Shown here one piece after another: positions 17,606 through 26,230 of a stretch of 53,596 nucleotides of DNA. The notes under the pieces were generated by a model, which worked only from the letters and a program-made list of their open reading frames with translations, made no database searches and had not been told where the DNA came from. Every line of letters begins with the position of its first letter. Within the stretch, counting starts at the first letter, position 1. The stretch is from NCBI RefSeq assembly GCF_000787855.1, contig NZ_BBPQ01000037.1, forward strand, positions 1-53,596, read 5' to 3'. This DNA is from Streptacidiphilus anmyonensis (GTDB taxonomy: Bacteria; Actinomycetota; Actinomycetes; Streptomycetales; Streptomycetaceae). The position numbers and the translations under genes are program-made.

Positions 17606-19417
17606 ATGACGGTGTACCAGAGCGGACGCCCGGCGGCGGGTGGTCCGCGGGCGGGCGGCGCGAGCCTCCTCGGAGGCGTCGTCTCCGCTGCCATGTCGGC
17701 GAGTTGGGCCTTCGTCGCGATGGCCGCCGTCGGCGCCCTCGGGGTGCACCTGCTCGGCCTCGACGCGCACGCGAAGCTGGGCCCGGTGACGGCCGCCCTG
17801 GTCGCGATGGCCGTCGGCGGAAGGATCAGCCCCACCGGTGACGTGTCGGTGTTCGGAATTGACGCCGCGTCGGCTCAGGGGTCGATCGACATCATCCCGC
17901 TGGGCCTGACGCTGGTCGGCGCGGTGGTGCTCGGCTGGCTGTTCACCCGATCGCTCCGGCGGGTGACCATGCTGACCGTCGCCGACCTGTGCGTGCGGGC
18001 CGCCGGGGCGGTCGTCGCGTTCCTGGTGCTGCTGGCGATCGTGGCCTGGTCCGGGAACGGGACGGTCTCCATCGACCTCTCCTCGGTGACCGGCTCCGGC
18101 GGCAGCGGGGGCGGCGGCTCCGGCGGTTCCGGCGGCGACAACCCCCTCGGCGGGCTGAGCGGCCTGATCGGCGGCGTGGTCGGGGGCGGCACCAAACCGA
18201 CGGTCGGCTTCAAGGTGGACGTCGCACCGACGCTCGGCATCGGGCTGCTGTGGGTCGTGGTCGTGCTCGCCTTCTCCGTGGTCGCGGCCCGCCGCGCGCC
18301 GCTCCCTGTCGGCTGGGGCGGGCTCGCCCGCACGGTGCGCCCCGTGGCGTCGGCGATCACCACCGTGTACGTGGGCGCGTGCGTCGTCGGCGCCATCGCC
18401 GGCCTCGTGGTGGGCCTGACCGGCAACGGCGGCGCGCGAACCGTCGGCGGCGTGCTGCTCGGCACGCCGAACGGCGTCTTCCTGGCGATCCCGCTCGGCA
18501 TGGGCGTCAGCCTCGCCGGCCAGGCGTCCGGCCCGCTCACCCACTTCCTGCCCGCCCCGATCAACACCTTCCTGGCAGGCGGGCAGGGCAAGACGATCAC
18601 CGTCTCGTCGCTGGCGGCGCAGGACGGGAGGGTCTGGCTACTGCCGGTCGCGGTGGTGCTGATGCTGCTCGCGACGGGCGTGCTCGCGGCGGTCCGCACA
18701 CCGCGCAGGAGCGCGGCCGCCGAGTCGCTCGCCACGGAGGTCGGCGGCGCGGCGGCCCGGCTGGGCGTCGCCCTGATGGTCGTCACGCCGGTGCTGCTCG
18801 CGCTCGCGGACGTGACGGTGAACGCGAACCTGTCGGTGTTCGGGTTCGACGCGGTGGGCGCGGGGCTGAGCGTCACCGGGAACGTGGCGCTGGCGCTGGT
18901 CCTCGGCCTGGTCGAGGGCGCGGCCCTGGGCGCTCTGGGCGCGCTGCTGGTGCGACGCTTCGCGGAGACGAAGCGCGTCGGCCCGGCGGACGCGGGTCCG
19001 GGCGCACGGCCCGGCGGACTGGGCGACGGACTGGGCGGCGGACTGCCGGGCGGCCCGTACGGGCCCGGTGGCGGCGTGGGCGGGAGGCCGCAAGGCCCGA
19101 CGCCGGGACCGCAGGGCCCAGGGGCGTACCCGCCGCCCCCCGGTCGCCCGGCCGGACCGTCCGGACCGTCCGGACCGTCCGGACCGTCCGGTCCGTACGG
19201 GCAGCCGCCTGCCGGGCCGCCGTCGACGCCTCCCGCTCCGGGCGGCTGGCCGGGGCAGCCGCCCGCCTCCGACGCCAACCCCTACGGCGGCCCGCCCGCT
19301 CCCCCGCAGCAGCACCCGCATCCTCACCCTCAGCCGCAGCAGAACCCGTACGGCGGGTTGCCGCAGTCCCCGCCGGCGAACCCCGACGGGCGCCCGGACG
19401 ACAACCCGTACCGCTGA
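17606..19417 (+). CDS. streptophobe family multi-pass membrane protein
   Basis: About 603 residues. Roughly ten hydrophobic segments lie between residues 20 and 460. A Gly/Ser-rich extracytoplasmic insertion (GSGGGGSGGSGG) is near residue 175. The last 130 residues are Pro/Gly/Gln-rich. The pattern matches the streptomycete streptophobe family, of unknown function. ATG 17606 has GGTGG five bases upstream; ATG 17594 is a possible earlier start. The C-terminal tail contains a 9-bp minisatellite. Confidence 0.72.
   Translation: MTVYQSGRPAAGGPRAGGASLLGGVVSAAMSASWAFVAMAAVGALGVHLLGLDAHAKLGPVTAALVAMAVGGRISPTGDVSVFGIDAASAQGSIDIIPLGLTLVGAVVLGWLFTRSLRRVTMLTVADLCVRAAGAVVAFLVLLAIVAWSGNGTVSIDLSSVTGSGGSGGGGSGGSGGDNPLGGLSGLIGGVVGGGTKPTVGFKVDVAPTLGIGLLWVVVVLAFSVVAARRAPLPVGWGGLARTVRPVASAITTVYVGACVVGAIAGLVVGLTGNGGARTVGGVLLGTPNGVFLAIPLGMGVSLAGQASGPLTHFLPAPINTFLAGGQGKTITVSSLAAQDGRVWLLPVAVVLMLLATGVLAAVRTPRRSAAAESLATEVGGAAARLGVALMVVTPVLLALADVTVNANLSVFGFDAVGAGLSVTGNVALALVLGLVEGAALGALGALLVRRFAETKRVGPADAGPGARPGGLGDGLGGGLPGGPYGPGGGVGGRPQGPTPGPQGPGAYPPPPGRPAGPSGPSGPSGPSGPYGQPPAGPPSTPPAPGGWPGQPPASDANPYGGPPAPPQQHPHPHPQPQQNPYGGLPQSPPANPDGRPDDNPYR
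19152..19196 (+). repeat. 9-bp tandem repeat in streptophobe tail
   Basis: Five copies of ccggaccgt, the last with one change, encode a GPSGPSGP tract. Length is a multiple of three, so variation keeps the frame. Confidence 0.9.
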
Positions 19418-19429
19418 CCGCTGATCGCC

Positions 19430-19451
19430 CGTCCCCGGTGGACTGGGGACG
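19430..19451 (+). terminator. possible hairpin between streptophobe and RNB genes
   Basis: CGTCCCC (19430-19436) pairs with GGGGACG (19445-19451) around an 8-base loop, just past the streptophobe stop. It is short but well placed. Confidence 0.4.
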
Positions 19452-19495
19452 ACTCCCCGGCGGGTCCGGTCGCGTCGCTCGTTAGGCTGGGGCGC

Positions 19496-20947
19496 GTGCC
19501 ACGTCGACTTGTGAGCGTCAGGACCACCGGGGCCGCCCGGATCGACTCCGAGCTGGCCGCGCTCCGCGCCCGGCTGGGGCTGCCGGACGGGTTCTCCCCG
19601 GCCGTCCTGGCCGAGGTCGAGGCTGTCTCGGCCACCCCGCTCGCCACGCCCGGCGAGCGGGTGGACGCGACCGACCTGCCGTTGTTCACCATCGACCCGC
19701 CGGACTCGCGCGATCTCGACCAGGCCATGCACCTGGAGCGCCTCCCGGGAGGCGGCTACCGCGTCCACTACGCCATCGCCGACGTGGCCGCCTGGGTGCG
19801 CCCCGGCGGCGCGATCGACGCCGAGGCGCGGCGGCGCGTCGAGACGTTGTACTTCCCCGACATCCGCGTCCCGCTCCACCCGCACCAGCTGTCCGAGGGC
19901 GCGGCGAGCCTGCTGCCGGGCCAGGACGTCCCGGTACTGCTGTGGCAGCTCGACCTCGACTCCGACGGCGAACTGCGCACCACCCGGCTCCGGCGCGCCC
20001 TGGTCCGCAGCCGCGCCAAGCTCGACTACGCGGGCGTCCAGCGTGCGCTCGACACCGGTACGGCCGAGGATGCGCTGGCGCTGCTCGGCGTCATCGGCCC
20101 GCTGCGCGAGGAGCGGGAGGCAGCCCGGGGCGGTATCAGCCTGCCGATCCCGGAGCAGGAGGTCGAGGAGGTCCCCGGCGACGGGTACACCCTCGCCTAC
20201 CGGGCGCCGCTGCCGGCGGACAGCTGGAACGCCCAGATCTCGCTGCTGACGGGCATAGCGGCGGCGCAACTGATGATCGCGGGCGGGGTGGGCGTCCTGC
20301 GCACCCTTCCGGGCGCCCCGCCGTCCGCCGTGGCAAAGCTGCGCCGCGTGGCACTGGCGCTGCGCGTGGACTGGCCGGAGGACCTGCCCTACGCCCAGCT
20401 GATCCGCTCCCTCGACCCGAAGCTGCCGACGCACGCCGCGTTCCTGAACGAGTGCACGGGCCTGCTGCGCGGCGCCGCCTACACCGCCTTCGACGGCGTC
20501 GTCCCGCCCAGCCCGGGCCACGCGGCCGTCGCCGCCCCGTACGCGCACTGCACCGCGCCGCTGCGCCGCCTGGTCGACCGTTTCGCGGGCGAGGTCTGCC
20601 TGGCCCTGACGGCGGGAGCCGAGGTCCCGGCCTGGGCCCGCGACGCGCTGCCCACCCTCCCGGCCCTGATGGCCGGTGGCGACCGTCGTGCCCACGAGGT
20701 CGAGCACGCCTGCGTCGACCTGGTCGAGGCGGCCCTGCTGACAGGGCGTGAGGGCGAGCTCTTCGAGGGCATCGTCATCGACGTGGACGAGCGCCACCCG
20801 GCTCGCGGCACCGTCCAACTCCACGCCCCGGCGGTCCGCGCCCCGCTCACCAACGGCGGCGGCCCACTGCCCCTCGGCGAGGAGATCCGGGTGCGCCTGA
20901 CCGAGGTCGACCTCTCCCTCCCGGCCGTCCGCTTCGCCACGGCGTAG
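19496..20947 (+). CDS. RNB domain-containing ribonuclease (RNase II/R type)
   Basis: A 483-residue 3'-5' exoribonuclease, shorter than RNase R or II because the cold-shock and S1 domains are missing. The RNB catalytic core is clear: IDPPDSRDLDQAM carries the metal-binding Asp cluster, then YRVHYAIADVAAWV, LYFPDIRVPLHP and the late SPGHAAVAAPYAHCTAPLRRLVDRF. GTG 19496 lies 7 bases after TAGGCT (19483-19488) with no ribosome-binding site, so it is probably leaderless. It is followed directly by rnpB. Confidence 0.88.
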   Translation: MPRRLVSVRTTGAARIDSELAALRARLGLPDGFSPAVLAEVEAVSATPLATPGERVDATDLPLFTIDPPDSRDLDQAMHLERLPGGGYRVHYAIADVAAWVRPGGAIDAEARRRVETLYFPDIRVPLHPHQLSEGAASLLPGQDVPVLLWQLDLDSDGELRTTRLRRALVRSRAKLDYAGVQRALDTGTAEDALALLGVIGPLREEREAARGGISLPIPEQEVEEVPGDGYTLAYRAPLPADSWNAQISLLTGIAAAQLMIAGGVGVLRTLPGAPPSAVAKLRRVALALRVDWPEDLPYAQLIRSLDPKLPTHAAFLNECTGLLRGAAYTAFDGVVPPSPGHAAVAAPYAHCTAPLRRLVDRFAGEVCLALTAGAEVPAWARDALPTLPALMAGGDRRAHEVEHACVDLVEAALLTGREGELFEGIVIDVDERHPARGTVQLHAPAVRAPLTNGGGPLPLGEEIRVRLTEVDLSLPAVRFATA

Positions 20948-20987
20948 CCGCGGGACAACCGCGGCCGAACCGCGTCCCGGCTGCCGG

Positions 20988-20993
20988 TACCAT
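20988..20993 (+). promoter_or_regulatory. probable -10 element of rnpB
   Basis: A TACCAT hexamer about 10 bases before the first paired base of RNase P RNA puts transcription start near 21000. No good -35 is visible. Confidence 0.45.
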
Positions 20994-21002
20994 GGTCACC
21001 AC

Positions 21003-21414
21003 GGCGGACGAGCCGGCCGGGCGGTCGCGTCGGATCCCTCACGGGATCCGCCGAGGAACGTCCGGGCTCCACAAGGCAGGGTGGTGGCTAACGGCCACCC
21101 GGGGTGACCCGCGGGACAGTGCCACAGAAAGCAGACCGCCGGGCGCTTCGGCGCCCGGTAAGGGTGAAACGGTGGTGTAAGAGACCACCAGCGTCCAGGG
21201 TGACCTGGACGGCTCGGTAAACCCCACCTGGAGCAAGGTCAAGATGGGCATCGGCTTCGATGCCCTGCGCTGACGCCTGAGGGCTGCCAGCCCGAGTCAG
21301 CGGGTAGACCGCTTGAGGCGGCCGGCAACGGCCGCCCTAGATGGATGACCGCCTCCCGCGGCCCGGCAACGGACCGTGGAGACAGAACCCGGCGTACAGG
21401 CCGACTCGTCCGCC
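21003..21414 (+). ncRNA. rnpB: RNase P RNA (M1 RNA), class A
   Basis: The catalytic RNA of RNase P, which matures tRNA 5' ends. The ends pair as helix P1 (GGCGGACGAG at 21003-21012 with CTCGTCCGCC at 21405-21414). Conserved blocks are in order: GAGGAACGTCCGGGCTCCAC, the GCCACAGAAAGCAGACCGCC segment, GGTAAGGGTGAAACGGTG, the TGGAGCAAGG segment, ATGGATGACCGCC and the final GACAGAACCCGGCGTACAGG. About 412 bases is normal for streptomycetes. Its last 20 conserved bases recur at 26231-26250, which suggests it serves as an integration site. Confidence 0.96.
21393..21412 (+). repeat. left copy of 20-bp direct repeat (putative att site) in rnpB 3' end
   Basis: The sequence cgtacaggccgactcgtccg is identical at 26231-26250, and the 5 bases before it match with one change. 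It lies within the conserved 3' end of rnpB, as expected of an attachment site that keeps the RNA gene intact after insertion. Confidence 0.8.
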
Positions 21415-21650
21415 GCCTGGCCGCTGATCTGTGCTTTTGCGAAGCGGACCAGTCGGACTTCACCCGCGGGCTCTCGGTGTCGGCCGTGGTCCCGCGGCCC
21501 CTGCACAGGGCCGACCGACCCTGCATGGCATCCGCTCCGCCAGGCGGCGACGCGCGGACACCGGGCGAAGAGCCGGGTCTGTCGTCCCGCAGCCCGGACC
21601 GACCCACAGGCACCGGCGGGGCAGGAACAGAAGGATGCTAGAAAGCCCTG

Positions 21651-22238
21651 GTGACCGATCATCCCCACCAGTCCTCGACGCTGCGCCTGTTCGTCGCGCT
21701 GGCCCCGCCCGACGACGCCAAGGACGAGCTGACGGCCGCCCTGCAGCCCGCCTACGAGAAGTACTCCCACCTGCGGTGGAACCGGGTTGAGGACTGGCAC
21801 ATCACCCTGGCGTTCCTCGGCGAGCTCTCAGTCACGACCGTCCCGCTCCTGCGGCCGGCTCTCGCTCAGCTGGCCGCCGATCGCCCCTCCCTGGGCCTGC
21901 GTCTGAACGGCGGCGGCCACTTCGACGAACGGCTGTTGTGGAGCGGGATCGAGGGGGAGCTCGACGGCCTCCACAGCCTCGCTGCCGAGGTTCGCGACTC
22001 GGTGCGAGCCTGCGGCATCTCCTTCCAGGAGCGCCCGCTGCGCCCGCACCTGACGTTGGCCCGGGCCAAGCGCGGCCAGGAGGCCGACATCCTGTCCGCA
22101 TCCGCGGGCCTCGCCGACTTCACCGGCCGCAGGTGGCAGGCCGAACGCCTCCACCTGGTCGGCAGCAACATCGGCCGCGGCCCCGGTGTGATCCGCTACC
22201 GCGACATCGAGGCTTGGCGGTTCGCCGGCGAATCCTGA
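21651..22238 (+). CDS. thpR: RNA 2',3'-cyclic phosphodiesterase (2H family, ThpR/LigT)
   Basis: A 195-residue 2H phosphoesterase. Both catalytic HxT motifs are present: WHITLAFLGEL near residue 45 and RPHLTLARAKRG near residue 130. It hydrolyses 2',3'-cyclic phosphate RNA ends and may act as a 2'-5' ligase. GTG 21651 begins VTDHPHQSSTLRLFVALAPP, matching the family start. The 235 bases between rnpB and this gene hold no other ORF I trust. It is the first gene inside the putative island, but it may be older chromosome. Confidence 0.92.
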   Translation: MTDHPHQSSTLRLFVALAPPDDAKDELTAALQPAYEKYSHLRWNRVEDWHITLAFLGELSVTTVPLLRPALAQLAADRPSLGLRLNGGGHFDERLLWSGIEGELDGLHSLAAEVRDSVRACGISFQERPLRPHLTLARAKRGQEADILSASAGLADFTGRRWQAERLHLVGSNIGRGPGVIRYRDIEAWRFAGES

Positions 22239-22521
22239 CCATGCCTGGCCGCCCACGGCCCGCGCGGCCCTGGACGTGCCGCTGACGGGGCGCGGACCTG
22301 CCCGACACCCGATGAGCTTGGCGGCGCCGCCTCCGGCGTCCGTGACCTCCGCATCGCCTTCAGCAGCGGCAGCACCAGCGACTCCGTCACTCTCGGAAGT
22401 GAGCCGACGTCAGTGCGGTCGCCGCCCGCGCCCGGTCCCACATCGGCCGCCCCGGAAAATCACCGGGGCGACCAGCACAGACGTGAAACGATGCCCGACC
22501 AGGACAGAGGAGGCGGGCGAC

Positions 22522-23121
22522 GTGGGGCTTGACTACAGCTACGAGATCTTCATGCCTCCACGGAACGTCGGGAGGGCGCTGACCCGGCTGGCCGAGCTGG
22601 CCCCCCGACACGGCGTCAATCCTCCGCTTGCGGTGACTCTGCCGGGCGGAGAGCAGTTGACCGTGCCGTTCACCTCGCGGTTCAAGAGCGAACCGGTGGA
22701 CTGTTCAGCAGGCGGCACCCTCGAACTGGACACCTCGATCGCAGTCGGGGTCGACGACGCGGTCCGCGCGTTCTTCCTCCGCGACAGCGACGTGGTCGAC
22801 GAGCGAGGACGAGTGTCGGTCGGCTACATCTACCTGAGTGTCAGGTTCTCACCCGCCTGGCACCCGGACTTCGCGTCGCTGCAGTTCACAGCGGCCACCT
22901 CGGGCATGAGCCGGATGTTCGCGCGGTCCGCGAGCGTCAGGAAGGTCTTCACGGACCTCACCGCGGCCACGGGCGGCGTGTGCTGTCTACTGGACACCGA
23001 GACCGACGTCTTCGACATCTGCTGGCTCAACGGCGAGACGATCAGTGACGAAACAGTCCCTGGCGCCCGCTTCTCGCGCTTTCACGACCTCGTCGCCGCC
23101 TGGCGCCAGCCGGCAAGGTAG
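22522..23121 (+). CDS. conserved hypothetical protein of streptomycete type
   Basis: A 199-residue soluble protein beginning VGLDYSYEIFMPPRNV. It has a recognisable but uncharacterised pattern (FKSEPVDCSAGGTLELDTS, GGVCCLLDTETDVFDICWLNG), seen in streptomycete hypotheticals as far as I recall. GTG 22522 has GGAGG eight bases upstream. The frame open further left to 22276 lacks such a site. Several Cys residues (VDC, CC, IC) are notable, but no metal motif is clear. It is inside the putative island. Confidence 0.7.
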   Translation: MGLDYSYEIFMPPRNVGRALTRLAELAPRHGVNPPLAVTLPGGEQLTVPFTSRFKSEPVDCSAGGTLELDTSIAVGVDDAVRAFFLRDSDVVDERGRVSVGYIYLSVRFSPAWHPDFASLQFTAATSGMSRMFARSASVRKVFTDLTAATGGVCCLLDTETDVFDICWLNGETISDETVPGARFSRFHDLVAAWRQPAR

Positions 23122-23267
23122 GCCGGCGACCGCGCCCGTCGGCACCAGCCACTGCCGGGGGTGCGACTCACCGCCGGTCTGGCGGAAACAACAGCGGATG
23201 CCTCGGTCATGCCGGTGCCGGTGGCGAGCCACAGGTAGCCCGCCATTCTCCGGGTGTGACCTGATGA

Positions 23268-24023
23268 TCAGCGACGCGGCAGCGCCGCGGCCGGGCGGAC
23301 AGCGGTGAACCCGGCATGCGCGTATCGGGTGGCGGACAGCAGCAGCACCCACTCGTCGCAGCCTTGCCACGGGTAGACGTCGGACGCCCCACCGCGTACC
23401 ACCCGGGGCCCGTCGCCCGTGCGCGGGCGGCCGTCAGCAGGAGCGTCCACGAAACCGGGGATCCAGGCGTCGGCACAGATCTCGTTCGCCGAACCCATCG
23501 CCGCCAGCCCATAGGCGTTCTCCGCTGCGGCCGTCGACGCCGGGTCGCCGAAGTCGTCGAGGAGCTGCTCCTTGCCGGGCTTGTGGTCACCGCGGAAGGT
23601 CAGCGTCGTGGTGCCGGCCCGGGCCGCGTACTCCCACTCGGCCTCGCTGGGAAGCCGGAACGGCAGCGCCTCCAGCAGGCCCTCCAGGGCGTCCTCGAGT
23701 CGGGCCGTGCCGGTGTCGTCACCGGTGTAGTCGTCCTCGTAATCCGGCAGCCAGTGTCGGACCTGGGCGACGGTCAACGGATGGCGGGCGATCAGGAACG
23801 GCTCGACTCGCACCTGTCGTACAGGGCGGGCGTTCCCCGCGCAGGCGAAGAAAGGTTCAAGGCTGTCTTCGACCCCGCCGCTGCTCTCGATGGCACGCAC
23901 CGCGTCCAGTTCGGTATCCGAGAGTCCCATGAGGAACGTCCCTCCCGGCACCTCCCTGAACTCCACACCTGACGCCACGTGCCGCCATGCGGGACGGCCC
24001 GCCACGATCACTTCGCTCCACAT
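23268..24023 (-). CDS. SUMF1/FGE-fold protein lacking the catalytic Cys pair
   Basis: About 251 residues with the formylglycine-generating enzyme fold signatures: EVPGGTFLMG, RPVRQVRVEPFLIARHPLTVAQV, FRLPSEAEWEYAARAG, GLAAMGSANEICADAW and RVVRGGA. The active-site Cys pair, five residues apart after RGG in true FGE, is missing; only a single Cys (WQGCDEW) is there. So sulfatase activation is unlikely and a binding role is more plausible. ATG 24023 lies 8 bases after TAGTGT (24032-24037), which suggests a leaderless mRNA; GTG 24035 is the alternative start. Confidence 0.75.
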   Translation of the reverse strand: MWSEVIVAGRPAWRHVASGVEFREVPGGTFLMGLSDTELDAVRAIESSGGVEDSLEPFFACAGNARPVRQVRVEPFLIARHPLTVAQVRHWLPDYEDDYTGDDTGTARLEDALEGLLEALPFRLPSEAEWEYAARAGTTTLTFRGDHKPGKEQLLDDFGDPASTAAAENAYGLAAMGSANEICADAWIPGFVDAPADGRPRTGDGPRVVRGGASDVYPWQGCDEWVLLLSATRYAHAGFTAVRPAAALPRR

Positions 24024-24102
24024 GGCAGCGGACACTAACAGCTCAACAACATGGCGGACGCGGATCCACCCAGCTGTGAGTCGGTCGGTTGGAACGGCCA
24101 GG

Positions 24103-24798
24103 TCAGACGGAGTTCGCGCGAATCAGCTCGACCCAAACCGACTCAGGGGCGTCGACCCTGACCCCGCCTACAGGGTCAAGGCGTCGTGCGGCATCCACGA
24201 TGAGCTCAACGCACCCGTACAGACGGTCGTAGTGGTGGACAACTGCTTCCTCCGGCGCTGTTGGGGCGGGTTCCCCGGCCCTGCGGATGATCCTGATCGC
24301 GCTGTACCAGCGCCAGGCCGTTTCGACGTACTGGGCAACCGACGAGCTGAAGAAGGAGACTGCTGGTTTGTGCAGGCCCGCGTGGTAGGGCCGGAGAACC
24401 TTGGGAATGTCCTCTGCGGTGACAGGTGCGGGGAGAAGGCAGAGAACACGACCATCGCCGGGAACCACGCCGACCACGAAGCTGTCCGCACGCGGCCCCC
24501 AGAATCCCAGGTCATAGAGCCGCTGACCGTCGTTGACGAGGCGGCGCTCCTGCGGGCCCGCACGGTTCGGCACCAGAGCCGGGTCTGCGCCGAATTGCGG
24601 CCTCGCCGTGAAGAGCGGCAGGCGTGGCAGACCCCGCTCGCTCAGGGCCCTCCGGTCACTATCGGGGATGCCCCAACCCTCAGCCTCCGGGATGAGCAGT
24701 TGGTCTTCCACGACGATCAACCGCTCCACCGGCTGAGACAGCACACGCCGCAGTTCTTCCTGAACTGCCGTCCACTCGACACCCTGGTCGCTCTTCAC
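24103..24798 (-). CDS. SUKH-4-like immunity protein
   Basis: A 231-residue protein. The C-terminal half (AGLHKPAVSFFSSSVAQYVETAWRWYSAIRII) matches the SUKH-4 immunity family as I remember it, and the middle (RRLVNDGQRLYDLGFWGPRADSFVVG) fits as well. SUKH proteins neutralise many polymorphic nuclease toxins. No toxin gene is next to it, so it may be an orphan immunity gene carried by the island. GTG 24798 has GGGAG eleven bases upstream; the TTG at 24834 is less likely. Confidence 0.6.
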   Translation of the reverse strand: MKSDQGVEWTAVQEELRRVLSQPVERLIVVEDQLLIPEAEGWGIPDSDRRALSERGLPRLPLFTARPQFGADPALVPNRAGPQERRLVNDGQRLYDLGFWGPRADSFVVGVVPGDGRVLCLLPAPVTAEDIPKVLRPYHAGLHKPAVSFFSSSVAQYVETAWRWYSAIRIIRRAGEPAPTAPEEAVVHHYDRLYGCVELIVDAARRLDPVGGVRVDAPESVWVELIRANSV

Positions 24799-24843
24799 AG
24801 ATGCAGCATCTCCCGGCGTCGCAGAGCAGCTCAAGATCGGTCA

Positions 24844-24859
24844 CGCAACCGCGGTTGCG
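24844..24859. promoter_or_regulatory. 16-bp perfect palindrome between divergent genes
   Basis: CGCAACCGCGGTTGCG is a perfect dyad located between the SUKH-4-like gene (leftward) and the 24963 gene (rightward). It has the form of an operator. The regulator is unknown. Confidence 0.4.
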
Positions 24860-24962
24860 GTTGACGGGGACTCATAGAACGTGCCCCCACGGAGCATCGG
24901 CGGCACGATTGCCACGTGCGCAGGGCCATAGCGCGGAGATCCTGGGCACTAGGTTGTCCCAC

Positions 24963-25361
24963 GTGCGCTTCCTGGAGGAGTCCTTCGTTCTCGGGGCCTT
25001 GGCCCGTGGCCGGGCCGTCGAACAGTTCCTCGGCCCCGCGGGCGATGCCGAGATCCGCGGTGTCCGCTGGGTTGAGGTCGTTCCGAATCACGCTGGGTTC
25101 GGGGTCGTTCTTCATACGTCGGCCGACGTGGGGAGTGAGCAGTTCTGTGACCTCGTAGAGTTCCCTCCGCTCGCTCTCGGCGATGAGGAGTTCGGGCGGG
25201 AGATCGCGGAGGTCAGGGCAGCTGTAGACGCCCTCGCCATCGCGGAGGCTCGAACCGGAGCCGTTCGGGATCGCTGGGTCAACGGAGGCATTGCCCGGGA
25301 CGAATACCGTGACTTCGTGCGAGCCGGCCGTCCGGATCACTGGCCCGCGGACGCAACCTGA
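24963..25361 (+). CDS. hypothetical protein, coupled to E9imm-like gene
   Basis: A 132-residue soluble protein of unknown family, beginning VRFLEESFVLGALARGRAVEQFLG. GTG 24963 lies 7 bases after TAGGTT (24950-24955) with no ribosome-binding site. The stop overlaps the next start by one base (TGATG). In that setting it could be a partner or a second immunity protein, but I see no diagnostic motif. Confidence 0.65.
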   Translation: MRFLEESFVLGALARGRAVEQFLGPAGDAEIRGVRWVEVVPNHAGFGVVLHTSADVGSEQFCDLVEFPPLALGDEEFGREIAEVRAAVDALAIAEARTGAVRDRWVNGGIARDEYRDFVRAGRPDHWPADAT

Positions 25362-25576
25362 TGGATCGCGAGGCAGCCATCGCGCTGGTGCAGAAGATCA
25401 TGAATGGTTGCGGCGTCAACGAGGCTGCGTGCCAGGTTCTTCTTGAGCAGCTCGACCGGGCACTGAAGTGCCCAACCGGCTACGTCGGCGGCTTGATCTT
25501 CTGGCCGGCGGGACCGGAGCCGACCGCAGCGGAAGTGGTCGATCAAGCCATGGCTTATCAACCGTTCGCGCTGTAG
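25361..25576 (+). CDS. colicin/pyocin DNase immunity-like small protein (E9imm type)
   Basis: A 71-residue protein. The helical REAAIALVQKIMNGCGVNEA, then CPTGYVGGLIFWP, then AAEVVDQAMAYQP follows the layout of Im7/Im9 immunity proteins, whose toxin-binding helix region reads HPSGSDLIYYP. It should bind and block a colicin-type nuclease domain, but none is encoded nearby. It is translationally coupled to the gene before it (one-base overlap). Confidence 0.6.
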   Translation: MDREAAIALVQKIMNGCGVNEAACQVLLEQLDRALKCPTGYVGGLIFWPAGPEPTAAEVVDQAMAYQPFAL

Positions 25577-25674
25577 CACTTCCGTGGCCAACCCCGACCG
25601 TGAGCACTGACCACACCGTCCCATCGCCAGGTGTCACTGAGCCCCCAGTGCCCGTTTCATCCTTGGAGGAAGCA

Positions 25675-26004
25675 GTGGAAGATCCCGGGTTCCGCGTCGT
25701 GCTCGGCGAGGACGGACCCCAGGGGCTGGACGCGGTTCAAGCGGTCCGGGCGGTGACCGGCTTGAGCGCATGGCGGAGCAAGGAGCTCCTTGGCTCTGCG
25801 CCGACCACGATCCTGGAGGTGACCTGGTTCGAGCGGGCAGCGGCCGCCGCAAGGCGCCTCAACGCTGTCGGTGTGCGAGCCGAACTCTCCTGCGACTGGT
25901 GCAAGCGCGTGATGTCCCCTGAGGCCTGCCCCGTCGATCCGGGGCCGTGCTCATCGCCGTACTGGCCGAGGAGAAGCTGCCAAGCGAGCCAACCCCGACC
26001 TTGA
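25675..26004 (+). CDS. small orphan protein with L7/L12 C-terminal-like domain
   Basis: 109 residues. FRVVLGEDGPQGLDAVQAVRAVTGLSAWRSKELLGSAPTTILEV aligns by eye with the L7/L12 C-terminal domain (VVL...KKI.VIK.VREVTGL.LKEAK.LV..AP). The next part, AAAARRLNAVGVRAEL, matches the closing helix-strand. It lacks the N-terminal dimer domain of the real ribosomal protein, and a Cys pair follows (CDWCKRV). The last 25 residues are unrelated. GTG 25675 has GGAGG five bases upstream; an upstream GTG at 25600 lacks one. Function unknown. Confidence 0.65.
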   Translation: MEDPGFRVVLGEDGPQGLDAVQAVRAVTGLSAWRSKELLGSAPTTILEVTWFERAAAAARRLNAVGVRAELSCDWCKRVMSPEACPVDPGPCSSPYWPRRSCQASQPRP

Positions 26005-26093
26005 GCGGAGATCCGGTCGAGCAATCCGGGAGTCGCCCACTACGCGTCGGCGGTGGCGGGGATCATGCCAGCCACGACCGACAACCGAGGACC

Positions 26094-26111
26094 CCGGTGC
26101 TGCGGCACCGG
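26094..26111 (+). terminator. short hairpin near the right edge of the island
   Basis: CCGGTGC and GCACCGG form a perfect 7-bp stem with a 4-base loop, 90 bases past the L7/L12-like gene. The surrounding gap (26005-26280) holds no ORF I trust; its other feature is the repeat at 26231. Confidence 0.4.
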
Positions 26112-26230
26112 ACGTGGTTCGCGCGAACGTAAGCGTTCTCGCCCTCGTGCATCAGTCGTGCGCCGCGCCTGCCAGCCGAACATTCGCGCAGGTCAGGCGG
26201 GCATGCCGATGTGCGCTGCGAAGTCCCCGA

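Noticed and set aside
21004-21180. Short protein frames over rnpB
   Set aside because: They overlap the structured RNA and have no protein features.
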